Notes under the pieces: generated by a model
The model's input: only the letters and a program-made list of their open reading frames with translations
What the model was told of the DNA's origin: nothing
The model's database searches: none
Assembly (NCBI GenBank): GCA_964490975.1
Contig: CAZBEQ010000005.1
Span: 1 to 64,000, forward strand
Reading direction: 5' to 3'
Length of the DNA stretch: 64,000 nt
From: DTU013 sp964490975
Lineage (GTDB): Bacteria > Bacillota > Clostridia > Acetivibrionales > DTU013
In this document: piece after piece, positions 36,501 to 43,976 of the stretch
Numbering within the stretch: the first letter of the stretch is position 1
Layout: every line of letters begins with the position of its first letter
Program-made: the position numbers and the translations under genes

Positions 36501-39166
36501 ACCTGAGAGCCGCTTTTCTCGTTTTTCAAATGGATCGTGCCTGCCATTAATGAGTTTAGAAGCCAACCTGCCAGCGGTGATATTGCGACCAACACCGCAA
36601 GACCTATCCACACAAGGTCATCTCCAGGAAGAAATACGATACCTGAAAAAAACAAAAACAGCAAAGATGGATAAAGAAGACTCCTTCTTAGATTATCAAG
36701 TATCTTCCATCTGGACAGAGCCGAGATATTGTTAATAGTTTTTTCACCAGAATTGTTTTTCACATACCTCCCCAGCCAGGGCAGCAGCTGCCAGTCGCCT
36801 CTGACCCATCTATGCTGGCGGGCTGCATAGGATTTATAGCTGCTGGGATATCCATCCACCAGCTCTATGTCACTTACAAGTCCGGCCCTTATATGACAGC
36901 CTTCTATAAGGTCATGGCTCAGAACAGTATTATCCGGAATCCTGTCATGGAGCACCGCTGTGAATATATCAACATCATAGATGCCCTTTCCTGTAAAGAT
37001 CCCTTCTCCGTATACATCCTGGTATATGTCGAAAACAGCTGTAGTATATGGATCTATCCCTCCATGGCCGGCAAATACCCTTGTAAAAAAGGATCTGTTT
37101 GCTCCCGGTATGCTTATTCCAATACGCGGCTGGAGTATACCATAGCCTTCCTTTACCATCCCTGTAGCTTCATCGACAACAGCCTTGTTCATTGGATGGG
37201 CTATCGTTCCTATGAGCTTTTTGGCAGTACCCATAGGCAGACATGTATCTGCATCAAGGGTTATTACATATTTGATCCGGGGAAGCGTTGAAATATCGGA
37301 CGTTATTATTTCGAAGTCCGTGTCAGTACTGCCTCTCAGCAATCTGTTGAATTCAACTATAGCACCCCTTTTCCTTTCCCAGCCCATCCATCTGCCCTGT
37401 GAACTGTTATACGTTCTTCTTCGATGCATATAATAAAACAGAGCAGCGCCTTGTGGACAATACTTTTTGTTAAGCTCTGCGAGCCCATCCATCACCGTTT
37501 GAATTACAACACTGTCCGAATCAAGCTTTTCCGATGCAGAATCCTTAAAATCACCGACAAGTGCAAAAAACAGGTTGGGCTCTCTGTTTGCCAAATAACT
37601 AACTTCCATCTGGCTGACCAGCTCCCTTGCCCTTGCAGGGCTTGTAAGAAGCGCGGGTATTATCACAAATGAAGCCATTTCCCCAGATATACCATTCTTA
37701 AGTTCCAGTTTTGGAAGTATGGCAGGACTGTAAACATAACCGAAGATCGCATTGGAAAGACCTATAGCCAGCTCACTGCAGGGCAGAAGTACCAGGAAGG
37801 CTGTTATTACCGTCCAAAGCACACACATATCTCCATCATGTGTGCCTGCGTAATACATGAAATATGTCACAAGAAATAGTAACATGAAAAGTATTGTACC
37901 TATATATAAGCCCTTTGTCCTTTTTTCAGTTGTGAGAGGAAATATCCACTTCTTTCCGGAGGCTTTCCCTATCTGGTTCAAGAAAGCTCTGCGTCCTTTT
38001 CCCACCAGATAGAAACCAATATGATCCCTGGGGCTTCTTCCTGCCTCTGCCTCATACCTCGCGCACTCAATAGCTTTTTCGGCAACATGTATCTCAGCAA
38101 CTCCAAGAATTCTGGAGATTTTTTCGACCTCGTGCCTATAATAGTCTCTCGATTCAAAGTCCATAAGTGAATAGACCCCATTTGGGTCGCCTTTGAGTAT
38201 TTGTTCGGTCTTACTAAGCATTTCGAACAACTCGGACCAGTCAAGCTCCGATACCAAACGCAGTCCGGTTATCGAATTTCCAATAGTGACCTGCATCTCT
38301 GCCTGAGACTGATGCTCGGCAGCAGTCATTTTGCCTGTCGATGTGCCCTCCTGCTCCAGTCTCTTATCAAGAAGAGAAATAACGAGCGACAATATTTTCC
38401 CTTGCTTTCTCAATCTATGGATCAGATGACCTACAAAAGACGGAGTTATCACTTCTTTTTCCAAACTGTTCAAAAGCGCGGCATCGATCAAGTGCTCATC
38501 CGTTCCATCAGAGCCTATCTGACGGATAAGCGCCTCCGCTCTGTGCCATTCATGTCTTGAAGAGTTAATATCCTCGCATATGTTGCGTATGCTTTCAACG
38601 AGAGCAATGCGAAGCATAAGCGGAACAGCCCAAAGCTCACCCATTGAGAGCAGTACCTGTGATTGATATGCCTGTATGAAGGATATAATGCTTTTTTCAT
38701 CAAGACTTCCATTGGAGTGGGCCACGATTTCCAAAGCAATGGCATACACTCTGGGATAACCTCTGAGATATCCGCGCCTCAAGACTGGCAATCTGTAATA
38801 CCGGCCTCTTGACAGGCTCCTCTTGATTATCTTTACCTGCTCCTCTATTATGTAAAAGTTATCCAGGAGCCATTCAGCAGCCGGAGCAGTAGGGAATGAA
38901 TCTCCAATATCCTTATTCAGCGTATCATAAACGCCTGCGATCAGGCTGTAATCATCATTTAGCCGCCGTATCAGCCAATTTAGGCTTTTGGGTTTACCTA
39001 CAGGATGATTTTTGGCTATCTCTGCAGCATGTTTTTGCCATTCTTCATCTGCAAGAGCGGTATCCTTTACCTCTACACTACATTCGACCTTCTGCGAGTG
39101 AAGCGCTGCAACAAGATAAATGATCAGACCTGCCAAAATAACATAAGTTGCTCCTATTAAAATCAT
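30449..39166 (-). CDS. Giant cyclic beta-1,2-glucan synthase (NdvB/Cgs-type)
   Basis: 2905-residue membrane enzyme expected to initiate, elongate, cyclise and trim beta-1,2-glucans from UDP-glucose. Order seen: N-terminal anchor (about 3-23), helices (about 420-475), a GT84 glycosyltransferase core with KYVITLDADTCLP (near 632) and RQHRWVRGDWQ (near 785), helices (about 830-1000), a glucoamylase-like domain (from about 1010), two carbohydrate-binding sandwich modules, and a C-terminal GH94 phosphorylase domain with GSGDWNDGMN (near 2562). Length and order match Brucella/Rhizobium Cgs (about 2800 residues). Homologues occur in clostridia. The last 19 residues repeat the TMGS end through a 13-bp duplication. 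A weak RBS lies inside a hairpin directly before the ATG. Confidence 0.9.
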   Translation of the reverse strand: MILIGATYVILAGLIIYLVAALHSQKVECSVEVKDTALADEEWQKHAAEIAKNHPVGKPKSLNWLIRRLNDDYSLIAGVYDTLNKDIGDSFPTAPAAEWLLDNFYIIEEQVKIIKRSLSRGRYYRLPVLRRGYLRGYPRVYAIALEIVAHSNGSLDEKSIISFIQAYQSQVLLSMGELWAVPLMLRIALVESIRNICEDINSSRHEWHRAEALIRQIGSDGTDEHLIDAALLNSLEKEVITPSFVGHLIHRLRKQGKILSLVISLLDKRLEQEGTSTGKMTAAEHQSQAEMQVTIGNSITGLRLVSELDWSELFEMLSKTEQILKGDPNGVYSLMDFESRDYYRHEVEKISRILGVAEIHVAEKAIECARYEAEAGRSPRDHIGFYLVGKGRRAFLNQIGKASGKKWIFPLTTEKRTKGLYIGTILFMLLFLVTYFMYYAGTHDGDMCVLWTVITAFLVLLPCSELAIGLSNAIFGYVYSPAILPKLELKNGISGEMASFVIIPALLTSPARARELVSQMEVSYLANREPNLFFALVGDFKDSASEKLDSDSVVIQTVMDGLAELNKKYCPQGAALFYYMHRRRTYNSSQGRWMGWERKRGAIVEFNRLLRGSTDTDFEIITSDISTLPRIKYVITLDADTCLPMGTAKKLIGTIAHPMNKAVVDEATGMVKEGYGILQPRIGISIPGANRSFFTRVFAGHGGIDPYTTAVFDIYQDVYGEGIFTGKGIYDVDIFTAVLHDRIPDNTVLSHDLIEGCHIRAGLVSDIELVDGYPSSYKSYAARQHRWVRGDWQLLPWLGRYVKNNSGEKTINNISALSRWKILDNLRRSLLYPSLLFLFFSGIVFLPGDDLVWIGLAVLVAISPLAGWLLNSLMAGTIHLKNEKSGSQVMSGIKAALYQSLLLFMFIPFQTSLMLDAVARTLYRKFHSHRNMLEWVTAADAEAGADNSLKSYYRKMWFSVPAAVIVFFSAALFSNRSLITATAAACIWMAAPLTAYFISKPAVRKQSRLTDNDIAFLRRISRKTWRYFEDFTTKSENYLPPDNFQQDPFKGPAHRTSPTNIGMLLVSVLSSYDLGYISSDDMADRLDNTISTMEKLDKWKGHLFNWYDTTTLDKLRPLYVSTVDSGNLVGYMMVLREGLKEYRAQKLVRPSMAAGLADTMELMCEKDMSALDKKLRNLLSELASTEIVDIRSWENTLRGIASWLGSLSEEDRSGCDEWGLKLDEMVKYFTAELYSYYPFLQQPDLISVLQQYDPEMAIELYAPGTPDELLLRYQKAAAFHGVTSRLFMQGADHIKAMKGRYDELIQRLSKLIDGTEFSPLFDNRRLLFSIGYNVEDGHLSKSYYDLLASEARQASFIAIARGETDRRHWMRLGRKLTASDGGKGLVSWTGTMFEYLMPLIIMRSYENTILDETYLFVVRKQKKYCKHRGIPWGISESGYSAMDFKLNYQYKAFGVPELGLKRGLANDMVTAPYASLLALGIDPAGVTENLKELRGFGMEGICGFYEAADFTPSRMDQDSKYRIVKSYMAHHQGMSLAALNNFFNHDILQRRFHNDPVIRSAELLLQEKTPVKILYTKGHKEEGISRVRRTEHTDGAAVRTYGCPGTIPPNVHMLSNGEYSVMITDGGSGRSISGNMAVNRWSGDYFNKKGFYIFITNINSNTSWSATYEPFGFEPEKYRVVFSPDKAEFIKRNGNIESHLEITVSSEDNAEIRRISVTNHSGSVRYVELTSYFEPVIAPVQEDAAHPAFSKLFVRTEFVREHMCLLAARRQRHAGHRTSWFVHTMTVEDSCTVGEVQYETDRMQFIGRNRDITDPSAMEPDQPLGGNVGSVLDPVMSLRRRIKVEPGQTVRAMYTSVVAGSRKQALEMADKYNDLRVSDRVFELSWIRSQVENRYLGLKPEEIIFYLELVPFFLYNSSFKRSFSGYIESNTLSQQDLWPFGISGDIPVMLIEINDDEELELVEWALKGHEYWRIKNLTVDLVILINKVEGYNQPLNEKIRNAVAASHAREMTNKSGGVFILNKADVDQQHISLLYTVAVLVVKDSIEAFRNNIKASAITADCKPSADLRDDDNKNYSVTSHNGTDKKKLLFFNGIGGFSEDGREYIIKLGYDRNTPLPWSNIIANRFFGFLVTEIGGGYTWYQNSREFKLTPWTNDPVSDRQGEIFYISDIDEKCHWSLTPMPAPGNGEYTVHHGHGYSAFEHESNGIGQTLTLFASLDQPVKICIVKLKNHTGRQRRLNITYYIKPVLGVDESRTSQYIMTRMDDSGILFIENKFTHEFSGTSVFMAASREISYTCSRAAFFGYKGDLSEPVCMFDGQLSGEAGAGIDPCAAISCTETLAPEDETAVVFLLGCSAQAMQAQELVKRFCGVDGAVKELERVKTYWNETLETIQLHTPDDSFDVLMNGWLAYQTIVCRMWARSGYYQAGGAYGFRDQLQDCMAVLNTFPELSRDQILLHASRQFKEGDVQHWWHAERGKGIRTRYSDDLLWLAYVTSEYVEKTGDESILGEKILFLEGNLLGEGEDEKYEEPCLSDTAASLYEHCLRAIDRSLAVGPHGIPLIGSGDWNDGMNTVGNKGSGESVWLGWFLISILQKFVPICRLMGDIERADMYSSKAVSLTESIEQAAWDGSWYRRAYFDDGTPLGSVSNSECMIDSISQSWSVISGAGKLKRAREAMAAVQKYLVDDREGLVKLLTPPFDEGVLEPGYIKGYVPGVRENGGQYTHAATWVVLAFTKLGMGDKASEIFHMLNPINHTRTDIEYHRYKTEPYVMAADVYAISPHTGRGGWTWYTGAAGWLYKVGLENISGFIKKGERLYIDPCIPSNWKKYDVVYRYRNSTFLIEVKNPDGVCRGVSYIAVDGMICDTGFIDLSASGTHKVEVTMGSFFHLTMGSELNSAGSSIGKS
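30488..30523. repeat. 13-bp direct duplication at overlapping gene ends
   Basis: GATCCCATTGTAA occurs at 30488-30500 and again at 30511-30523, offset by 23 bp. In the glucan synthase frame it encodes TMGS twice (VTMGSFFHLTMGS). The duplication apparently extended that protein and created the 58-bp overlap with the convergent YkgJ-like gene. Confidence 0.75.
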
Positions 39167-39230
39167 AAAAAAATATCACCGTTCCATGCGTTTTTTACGT
39201 TCATATAGCATGCCCTGAAACGGCGATATT
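39167..39230 (-). terminator. Terminator- or attenuator-like hairpin abutting the glucan synthase start
   Basis: In the minus-strand transcript AAUAUCGCCGUU (from 39230) pairs with AACGGUGAUAUU (to 39172), 12 bp with one G-U, topped by GCAUGC/GCAUG. Seven U then lead directly into the AUG at 39166. The SD-like GGUGAU lies inside the 3' arm. It could terminate patatin transcripts, attenuate glucan synthase transcription, or block its ribosome site. The 105-bp gap contains nothing else. Confidence 0.7.
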
Positions 39231-39271
39231 CATGTTTGATTCCATATGTTTCCTTTTAGCTTTACAATGCA

Positions 39272-40063
39272 TTATTTCATATCTTTACGGAAGTGATCCT
39301 CAAGCACCCTGCACGCATCGTCGTACCCCAGCTTCAAATTCCTCCTTGCCGACCTGTTGCTAAAATCCATAGTCGAGCTGAGGCTTTCAGATGGAGAAAT
39401 ACTTATGATATTCAGCCCGTTCGTATCTATATGCCTTCTTATCCCCATGCCATATGTCCGCAATACGATGATATCCTTCAACCCCCTGTTGCTGACCAGA
39501 TTTATGGGGAGATTATTATACAGCGCGCCGTCAATGAATGTCCTCCCGTCTATGATCGCCCGTTTGAATGCCGGGAAACTCGCGCTGGCGATGACATAAT
39601 CAGCAAGCTGTCCCTCGGGTATATCCTCCTTGTAGATCTCTACTGCCTTCCTTTGCGTAAGGTCAACTGTCACCACTGCAAACCCTATCGGAGACTTTCT
39701 TATCCTGCCTTCATCCAGCACACCTTTTACCAGCGTTTCCAGCGGTTCTACATTAAGTCCTCCTTGAGCTATCACTTTTTTTATCCTTACGACAAATTTC
39801 CTTAAGGCGTCAGGCTTAAAGCTGTTGTCTATGTAGTCCTCAAGATAGTCATCGGTCATCTTAATAACACTATCCGGCTTTATTTCATACCAGATGTCAA
39901 AGGCCCTGTCGATATCGCCCTGCGCGATCATTGCTCCATTAAGCGCGCCAACTGATGTCCCGGCAACCATGGAGATCTCAAGCCCCATTTCGCTTATCGC
40001 CTTGCAAGCGCCTATCTGATATGCTCCGCGCCCGCCTCCGCCTTCAAGTACCAAACCGTACAT
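39272..40063 (-). CDS. Patatin-like phospholipase
   Basis: 263-residue serine lipase of the patatin family, with a Ser-Asp dyad. The oxyanion motif GGGGRGAYQIGACKAI (residues 8-23), nucleophile elbow GTSVGALNG and the catalytic DGA/G motif FIDGALYNNLP are all present. Such enzymes release fatty acids from phospholipids. ATG at 40063 has AGGGGTG upstream and begins MYGLVLEGGG, the family N-terminus; the longer ORF start at 40093 is not supported. It precedes the glucan synthase on the same strand, with a terminator-like hairpin between them. Confidence 0.92.
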   Translation of the reverse strand: MYGLVLEGGGGRGAYQIGACKAISEMGLEISMVAGTSVGALNGAMIAQGDIDRAFDIWYEIKPDSVIKMTDDYLEDYIDNSFKPDALRKFVVRIKKVIAQGGLNVEPLETLVKGVLDEGRIRKSPIGFAVVTVDLTQRKAVEIYKEDIPEGQLADYVIASASFPAFKRAIIDGRTFIDGALYNNLPINLVSNRGLKDIIVLRTYGMGIRRHIDTNGLNIISISPSESLSSTMDFSNRSARRNLKLGYDDACRVLEDHFRKDMK

Positions 40064-40217
40064 ATATTCACCCCTCAACCGATAGGGGGACATGCCTATA
40101 CATGGAGTAGAGCTCTGGTAGTAAAGGAATGCCCCCTTACATTATACTACCATTGTTGCCATAAATGTATCATGGAAATACAGGCAGTATTTCTGTTAGA
40201 ATACCAGTTGACATAAG

Positions 40218-40425
40218 GGCGGCGCAACAAATTACACTTTGCAGAAATTTCAACAGAGGAAGCGCCGCCAAAAAATTAAAAAAACAGCCGAGTCTCCAAA
40301 AAGGAGTACGGGGGAACTGCAGTTTCAGGACGGACGGGACAAAATCCCGCCCGGCCAGTGGGTGAATCTCCAAAGGAGTAGGGTTACCTCGACCCGAACC
40401 CGAAAACTAACCTCGGAGGCGAAAA
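40218..40425 (+). ncRNA. c-di-AMP riboswitch (ydaO/yuaA type)
   Basis: Conserved blocks appear in order: GCCGAGTCTCC (40287), GGGGGAAC (40310), GGTGAATCTCC (40360), GTAGGG (40378), CGACCCGAACCCG (40390) and CTAACCTCGGAGGC (40407). A GC-rich helix (GGCGGCGC / GCGCCGCC, 40219-40268) lies 5' of the core. TTGACA at 40208-40213 may be the -35 box. This class turns off cell-wall hydrolase and transport genes when c-di-AMP is high. Here it precedes a LysM/SleB hydrolase, a classical target. Confidence 0.9.
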
Positions 40426-40435
40426 GGGGGAAAAA

Positions 40436-41212
40436 ATGAAAATATTGAGGAAAGCAGCGGCATTTACTGCCGGTGTTGTTTTAACGACCATGCTGATGGC
40501 GTCAGCTGCCTTTGGCGCAAGTTATACTGTACAGCAAAATGATACGCTGTATGAAATCGGGAAGATGTTTAGTACATCCTCCACAGAAATAAAAGCTGAC
40601 AACATGCTGTCCGCAGATATGATATATCCCGGTCAGAAGCTTTATGTAAGGGCGCGCACCCATACAGTAAAAAGCGGGGAAACGCTGAGCATCATAGCCG
40701 GGAAATACGGTATCTTGCTGTCACAGCTGCGCAAGGCAAACAATAAGTGGGATAACATGATATATCCCGGACAACAGCTCAATATTCCGGGGCCGGCTGA
40801 AAGCACCTATACAGCTGCAAGCAGCTGGAAGGCTGTTGTACCGTATACGCAGGCAGAGCTGGATCTGCTGGCAAGACTCGTAAAAGCAGAGGCTGAAAGC
40901 GAACCGTATGAGGCAAAGGTAGGCGTCGCAGCGGTAATAGTGAATAGGATAAAGAGTGCTCAATTTCCGGACACTATATCATCCGTTATATACGAGATAA
41001 GCAGCAACGGCTATTACCAGTTTACACCTGTCGAAAACGGGATGATCAATAAGCCTGCAACACAGCAGGATAAAAATGCGGCATTGGAAGCGCTGCAAGG
41101 CCGTGACCCGAGTAATGGCGCTCTATTCTATTTTGATGACAGCGCTACGAACAAGTGGCTCTGGTCCAAGCCTGTTAAAGCATGGATCGGACGTATGGTA
41201 TTCGTATTGTGA
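40436..41212 (+). CDS. Secreted cell wall hydrolase with two LysM domains (SleB/CwlJ type)
   Basis: 258-residue exported peptidoglycan hydrolase. A signal peptide (residues 1-28, cleavage near SAAFGA) is followed by LysM 1 (about 30-73, YTVQQNDTLYEIG...YPGQKLYV), LysM 2 (about 75-118, HTVKSGETLSIIA...YPGQQLNI) and a hydrolase_2/SleB domain (about 138-256). The catalytic Glu is in LARLVKAEAESEPYEAKVGVAAVIVNRI. It probably acts in wall turnover or spore cortex lysis. GGGGG precedes the ATG by 5-9 nt. Expression is controlled by the c-di-AMP riboswitch directly upstream. Confidence 0.93.
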   Translation: MKILRKAAAFTAGVVLTTMLMASAAFGASYTVQQNDTLYEIGKMFSTSSTEIKADNMLSADMIYPGQKLYVRARTHTVKSGETLSIIAGKYGILLSQLRKANNKWDNMIYPGQQLNIPGPAESTYTAASSWKAVVPYTQAELDLLARLVKAEAESEPYEAKVGVAAVIVNRIKSAQFPDTISSVIYEISSNGYYQFTPVENGMINKPATQQDKNAALEALQGRDPSNGALFYFDDSATNKWLWSKPVKAWIGRMVFVL

Positions 41213-41250
41213 TCCGCTGTACAGGTCTCACACATACCACGTACACCACC

Positions 41251-41280
41251 AAAAAAGGGACGAAAATTCGTCCCTTTTTA
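41251..41280. terminator. Bidirectional intrinsic terminator
   Basis: AAAAAGGGACGAA and TTCGTCCCTTTTT form a 13-bp perfect stem with a 2-nt loop, flanked by A-runs and T-runs. It serves both the SleB-type gene (+) and the convergent gene ending at 41343 (-). Confidence 0.9.
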
Positions 41281-41342
41281 GTATACTTCTATAATTACTC
41301 AAAGCTGGTGATACCAAAGCCTCAAAGATTCGCAGCAATAGG

Positions 41343-41882
41343 CTATGCCGGCATATTAACAGCCATCTCCGAAAGCTTGCCTTCATAAATAGGCAAAAGA
41401 TCAGGTATTTTGTAAAAGTCTTGGGGTGTGACAAGCGAAAGATCCTTCTTAAAATCATGGATACCGTTGTTTTTAAGCATCGTTGCAACAAATTGTGTAC
41501 AAAAATATTTGTTTCTTCTTTTCATCGGTATGTTGAGCATGACACCGATCAGACCAAGCAGGTTATATCCATACTTTTTTCTGTTTTTGACAAACGACCT
41601 GATCGAATGCTCCAGTGTCTCAAACTTACGATCTTCAATTTCCAGCCTGTATATAGCACACATAGTATTTCCAAAAGCCTTGTACATACCACTGTCGGTA
41701 TGTTCTACGACAAATCCGCCATATAGCGGGAACCATATGATCTTTCTTCCGAAGCTGTAAAACTCATGTATTTGTGAGTCCAAACAAAGAGAAACGTGAT
41801 TATATCTCTCTTTCGTATATAAACCGATGCATCTGGAAAAAAGAGTACCGGTAGCCGTCAACACAATATATATGCTCTTCAT
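41343..41882 (-). CDS. Permuted NlpC/P60 (YiiX-like) papain-fold protein
   Basis: 179 residues, not a certain family match. The segments ERYNHVSLCLDSQIHEFYSFGR (His near 28) and NKYFCTQFVATMLKNNGI (Cys near 127), with TPQDFY near the end, fit the circularly permuted papain-like group (YaeF/YiiX, LRAT). There the catalytic His precedes the Cys. Such proteins act on amides, thioesters or lipids. No signal peptide is clear beyond a short hydrophobic N-terminus. GGGGG lies 7 nt before the ATG. Confidence 0.6.
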   Translation of the reverse strand: MKSIYIVLTATGTLFSRCIGLYTKERYNHVSLCLDSQIHEFYSFGRKIIWFPLYGGFVVEHTDSGMYKAFGNTMCAIYRLEIEDRKFETLEHSIRSFVKNRKKYGYNLLGLIGVMLNIPMKRRNKYFCTQFVATMLKNNGIHDFKKDLSLVTPQDFYKIPDLLPIYEGKLSEMAVNMPA

Positions 41883-42056
41883 CCATCAACCCCCACGCAA
41901 GTTAAAAAAAATGTCGCACAGTTGCATGTAATTATTATAATTTTCATAATAACTATAGTCAAGCACCTATGTCATTCGGCGGAGGGGGTATGCCGCTTTC
42001 CGGCCATCTGGGCCGGTCATCCGGCGAACATGTCTGTCTGCAGTTTATAAAACAGC

Positions 42057-42599
42057 TTATGAGACAGCGCCTACAAGACTCTCCTTCAGTGTATTCCTTG
42101 CTCTGAATATCCTGTTCTTGATAATAGACATAGGCTTTCCCAGGTGATCGGAAATCTCTTTGTAAGACATCCCATTCTGATGATACATAACGATCGGAAC
42201 CCTGTAAATTTCAGGCAGGCCATCAATCGCATCCTTTAGTACCTGTGACTTTTCTTTCCTCAGATAATACTCTTCCGGTGAATTGCTTGAACCCGCATAA
42301 TTCTCGATTTCGTCAAGAGAGACCGAATTGAGCTTTTTGCGTCTTACGTGGTCAAGACATATGTTTGTAGCAACCTTAACGCTCCAAGTCGAGAATTTGT
42401 ATTGATCATCGTATCTGGAAAGCGATCTGTAGATTTTAATGAATGCTTCCTGTGCCATGTCATTGACTTCTTCAGTGTCTTTTGAAAACTTATAAGCAAC
42501 TGAGTAGATAAGCCTCTTGTATCTTGATATAAGCTCTGAAAACGCCTCATTGTCGCCACTTAAACATTTAGAAACCAATTCTGAATCTGTTCTTTCCAT
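42057..42599 (-). CDS. ECF-type RNA polymerase sigma factor
   Basis: 180-residue group IV sigma-70 protein. Region 2 contains the core-binding segment DMAQEAFIKIYRSL and KFSTWSVKVATNICLDHVRR. Region 4 has LPEIYRVPIVMYHQNGMSYKEISDHLGKPMSIIKNRIFRARNTLKE with the helix-turn-helix. It resembles SigW/SigV-type factors. No anti-sigma gene follows, which is uncommon for this class, so control must lie elsewhere. GGAGG lies 8 nt before the ATG. Confidence 0.93.
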   Translation of the reverse strand: MERTDSELVSKCLSGDNEAFSELISRYKRLIYSVAYKFSKDTEEVNDMAQEAFIKIYRSLSRYDDQYKFSTWSVKVATNICLDHVRRKKLNSVSLDEIENYAGSSNSPEEYYLRKEKSQVLKDAIDGLPEIYRVPIVMYHQNGMSYKEISDHLGKPMSIIKNRIFRARNTLKESLVGAVS

Positions 42600-42791
42600 A
42601 TCGATAACCTCCGGTAATAACCCTCATGCTGGCTGTTCAAAGCCCGCATCATTTATTTTCGTTTACATCGTCTATTATATTTGGAATCTCTGTTTGATAC
42701 ATCAGTCAAATGTACAGATTTTTGCCAGTCCATGTGTTCAATATTTTATCATCCATGTGTTCAGTATCCTTCCTGGTCTTCCGGCCAGGTA

Positions 42792-43151
42792 TCATTTCAG
42801 TGAATAAACAGTGGAAAGCAGCTTGTCCGAATTATCGCCCTTACTTACAAAAGCATCCACACCTGCTGCGATTGCCCTCCTCTCAGACTCGGGACGGCTA
42901 CTGAGCGCTATAATGCGGATATCCGATACCAGTTTTTTTATATGGTATATAGTTTCCGCCATGCCTTGGTTTGACAATTCCCAATCCAAAAGCAGAAGCT
43001 CCGGTTTTAAATTCTCGGATTTTATCAACAGGCTTTTAACATCTTCTGCCTCCTCAAACTCAAAAAAACCATCCTCCTGTTCAAGAAGCACTTTTAGTGC
43101 GTAACGTACATCGGATTGGTCGTCAGCGATCAATATCCTCAATTCAACCAC
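42792..43151 (-). CDS. Single-domain response regulator receiver
   Basis: 119 residues forming only a CheY-like receiver domain: acidic pair ADD (residues 9-11), phosphoacceptor Asp in LLLLDWELS (near 55), Ser/Thr in ALSS and Lys in VSKGDNSDK (near 104). No output domain is fused, so it acts by protein-protein contact or as a phosphate sink. The start is GTG at 43151, or the TTG three codons later with AGGTGG in better position. It is separated by a terminator from the NarL-type regulator. Confidence 0.9.
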   Translation of the reverse strand: MVELRILIADDQSDVRYALKVLLEQEDGFFEFEEAEDVKSLLIKSENLKPELLLLDWELSNQGMAETIYHIKKLVSDIRIIALSSRPESERRAIAAGVDAFVSKGDNSDKLLSTVYSLK

Positions 43152-43200
43152 CTCATAGCAGGCAATCCACCTGTATTTTATACTTCTATTTGATTGTAAT

Positions 43201-43243
43201 AAAAAAATCCCCCTAATGCTTCAATCACATGGGGGGATTTTTT
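43201..43243 (-). terminator. Intrinsic terminator after the NarL-type regulator
   Basis: AAAATCCCCC (43204-43213) and GGGGGATTTT (43232-43241) form a 10-bp stem with A and T tracts on either side. It ends the histidine kinase/regulator operon on the minus strand. A second small hairpin ACCTGG/CCAGGT (43266-43285) lies just before it. Confidence 0.88.
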
Positions 43244-43291
43244 CTATCCTAATGGCCGGTTTGTTACCTGGCCAGATGACCAGGTCAAATG

Positions 43292-43927
43292 CTAAATCAA
43301 TTTTTTGTGTAAAGCGATAGCTACGGCTTCAGTCCTGCTTGATGCCTCAAGCTTTGATAAAATGCTGCTTACATGGAACTTCACTGTCGATCTGCTCACA
43401 ATTAAGCTCTTTGCTATCTCAGGATTGCTTAAACCGTCTGACATCATCTTTAAAACTTCCTTTTCCCTGGCTGTCAGTTCATTATCATTAGACTTTCTAC
43501 GGCCTGAAGCATTTATGAGAGCTTGCGTTGCTTCCGGCGCGAGTGTGGGACGTCCTATATGCGCCGAACGGATCGCCTGGGCAAGTTCGTCGGCAGACAC
43601 ATTTTTTAGCAGGTAGCCTATCGCTCCTGCTTGTAATGCACCTTCGATCAGATTGTCTTCCTTGAAGCTCGTCAATACGATCACCTGTATTTCAGGAAAA
43701 TGCTCCCTGATCTCCTTAGTTGCCTGTGCTCCATCCATGACCGGCATTACCAAATCCATAAGGACTACATCGGGATGACAGGCCCCGCAGGCTTCCACAG
43801 CTTCTTTTCCGTTCGAGGCCTCTCCGACAAGTTCAAAGTCGTCAAACACCTGCAAAAATGCACCAAGGCCGCTTCTGACAACGCTGTGGTCATCAACGAG
43901 CATTATTTTTATACTATTGTTACTCAT
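43292..43927 (-). CDS. NarL/LuxR family response regulator
   Basis: 211-residue two-domain regulator. Receiver domain (about 5-120) with VDDHSVVR, phosphoacceptor DVVLMDLVMPVMDG (Asp near 57) and VLTSFKEDN; C-terminal LuxR helix-turn-helix (about 148-207) with LTAREKEVLKMMSDGLSNPEIAKSLIVSRSTVKFHVSSIL. AGGTGAAG precedes the ATG. It lies 49 bp after the GAF-histidine kinase gene, its evident partner. Confidence 0.95.
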   Translation of the reverse strand: MSNNSIKIMLVDDHSVVRSGLGAFLQVFDDFELVGEASNGKEAVEACGACHPDVVLMDLVMPVMDGAQATKEIREHFPEIQVIVLTSFKEDNLIEGALQAGAIGYLLKNVSADELAQAIRSAHIGRPTLAPEATQALINASGRRKSNDNELTAREKEVLKMMSDGLSNPEIAKSLIVSRSTVKFHVSSILSKLEASSRTEAVAIALHKKLI

Positions 43928-43976
43928 AAATCAACTTCACCTCTATCTATTTCATTCCGATTCCTGCTTGATTGCG

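Noticed and set aside
39130..39152. Strong AGGAG and ATG just inside the glucan synthase gene
   Set aside because: The ATG is out of frame and its frame stops after six codons; no in-frame start lies at a suitable distance.
40165..40439. Short ORFs on both strands upstream of the LysM hydrolase
   Set aside because: The region matches the conserved blocks of the c-di-AMP riboswitch.
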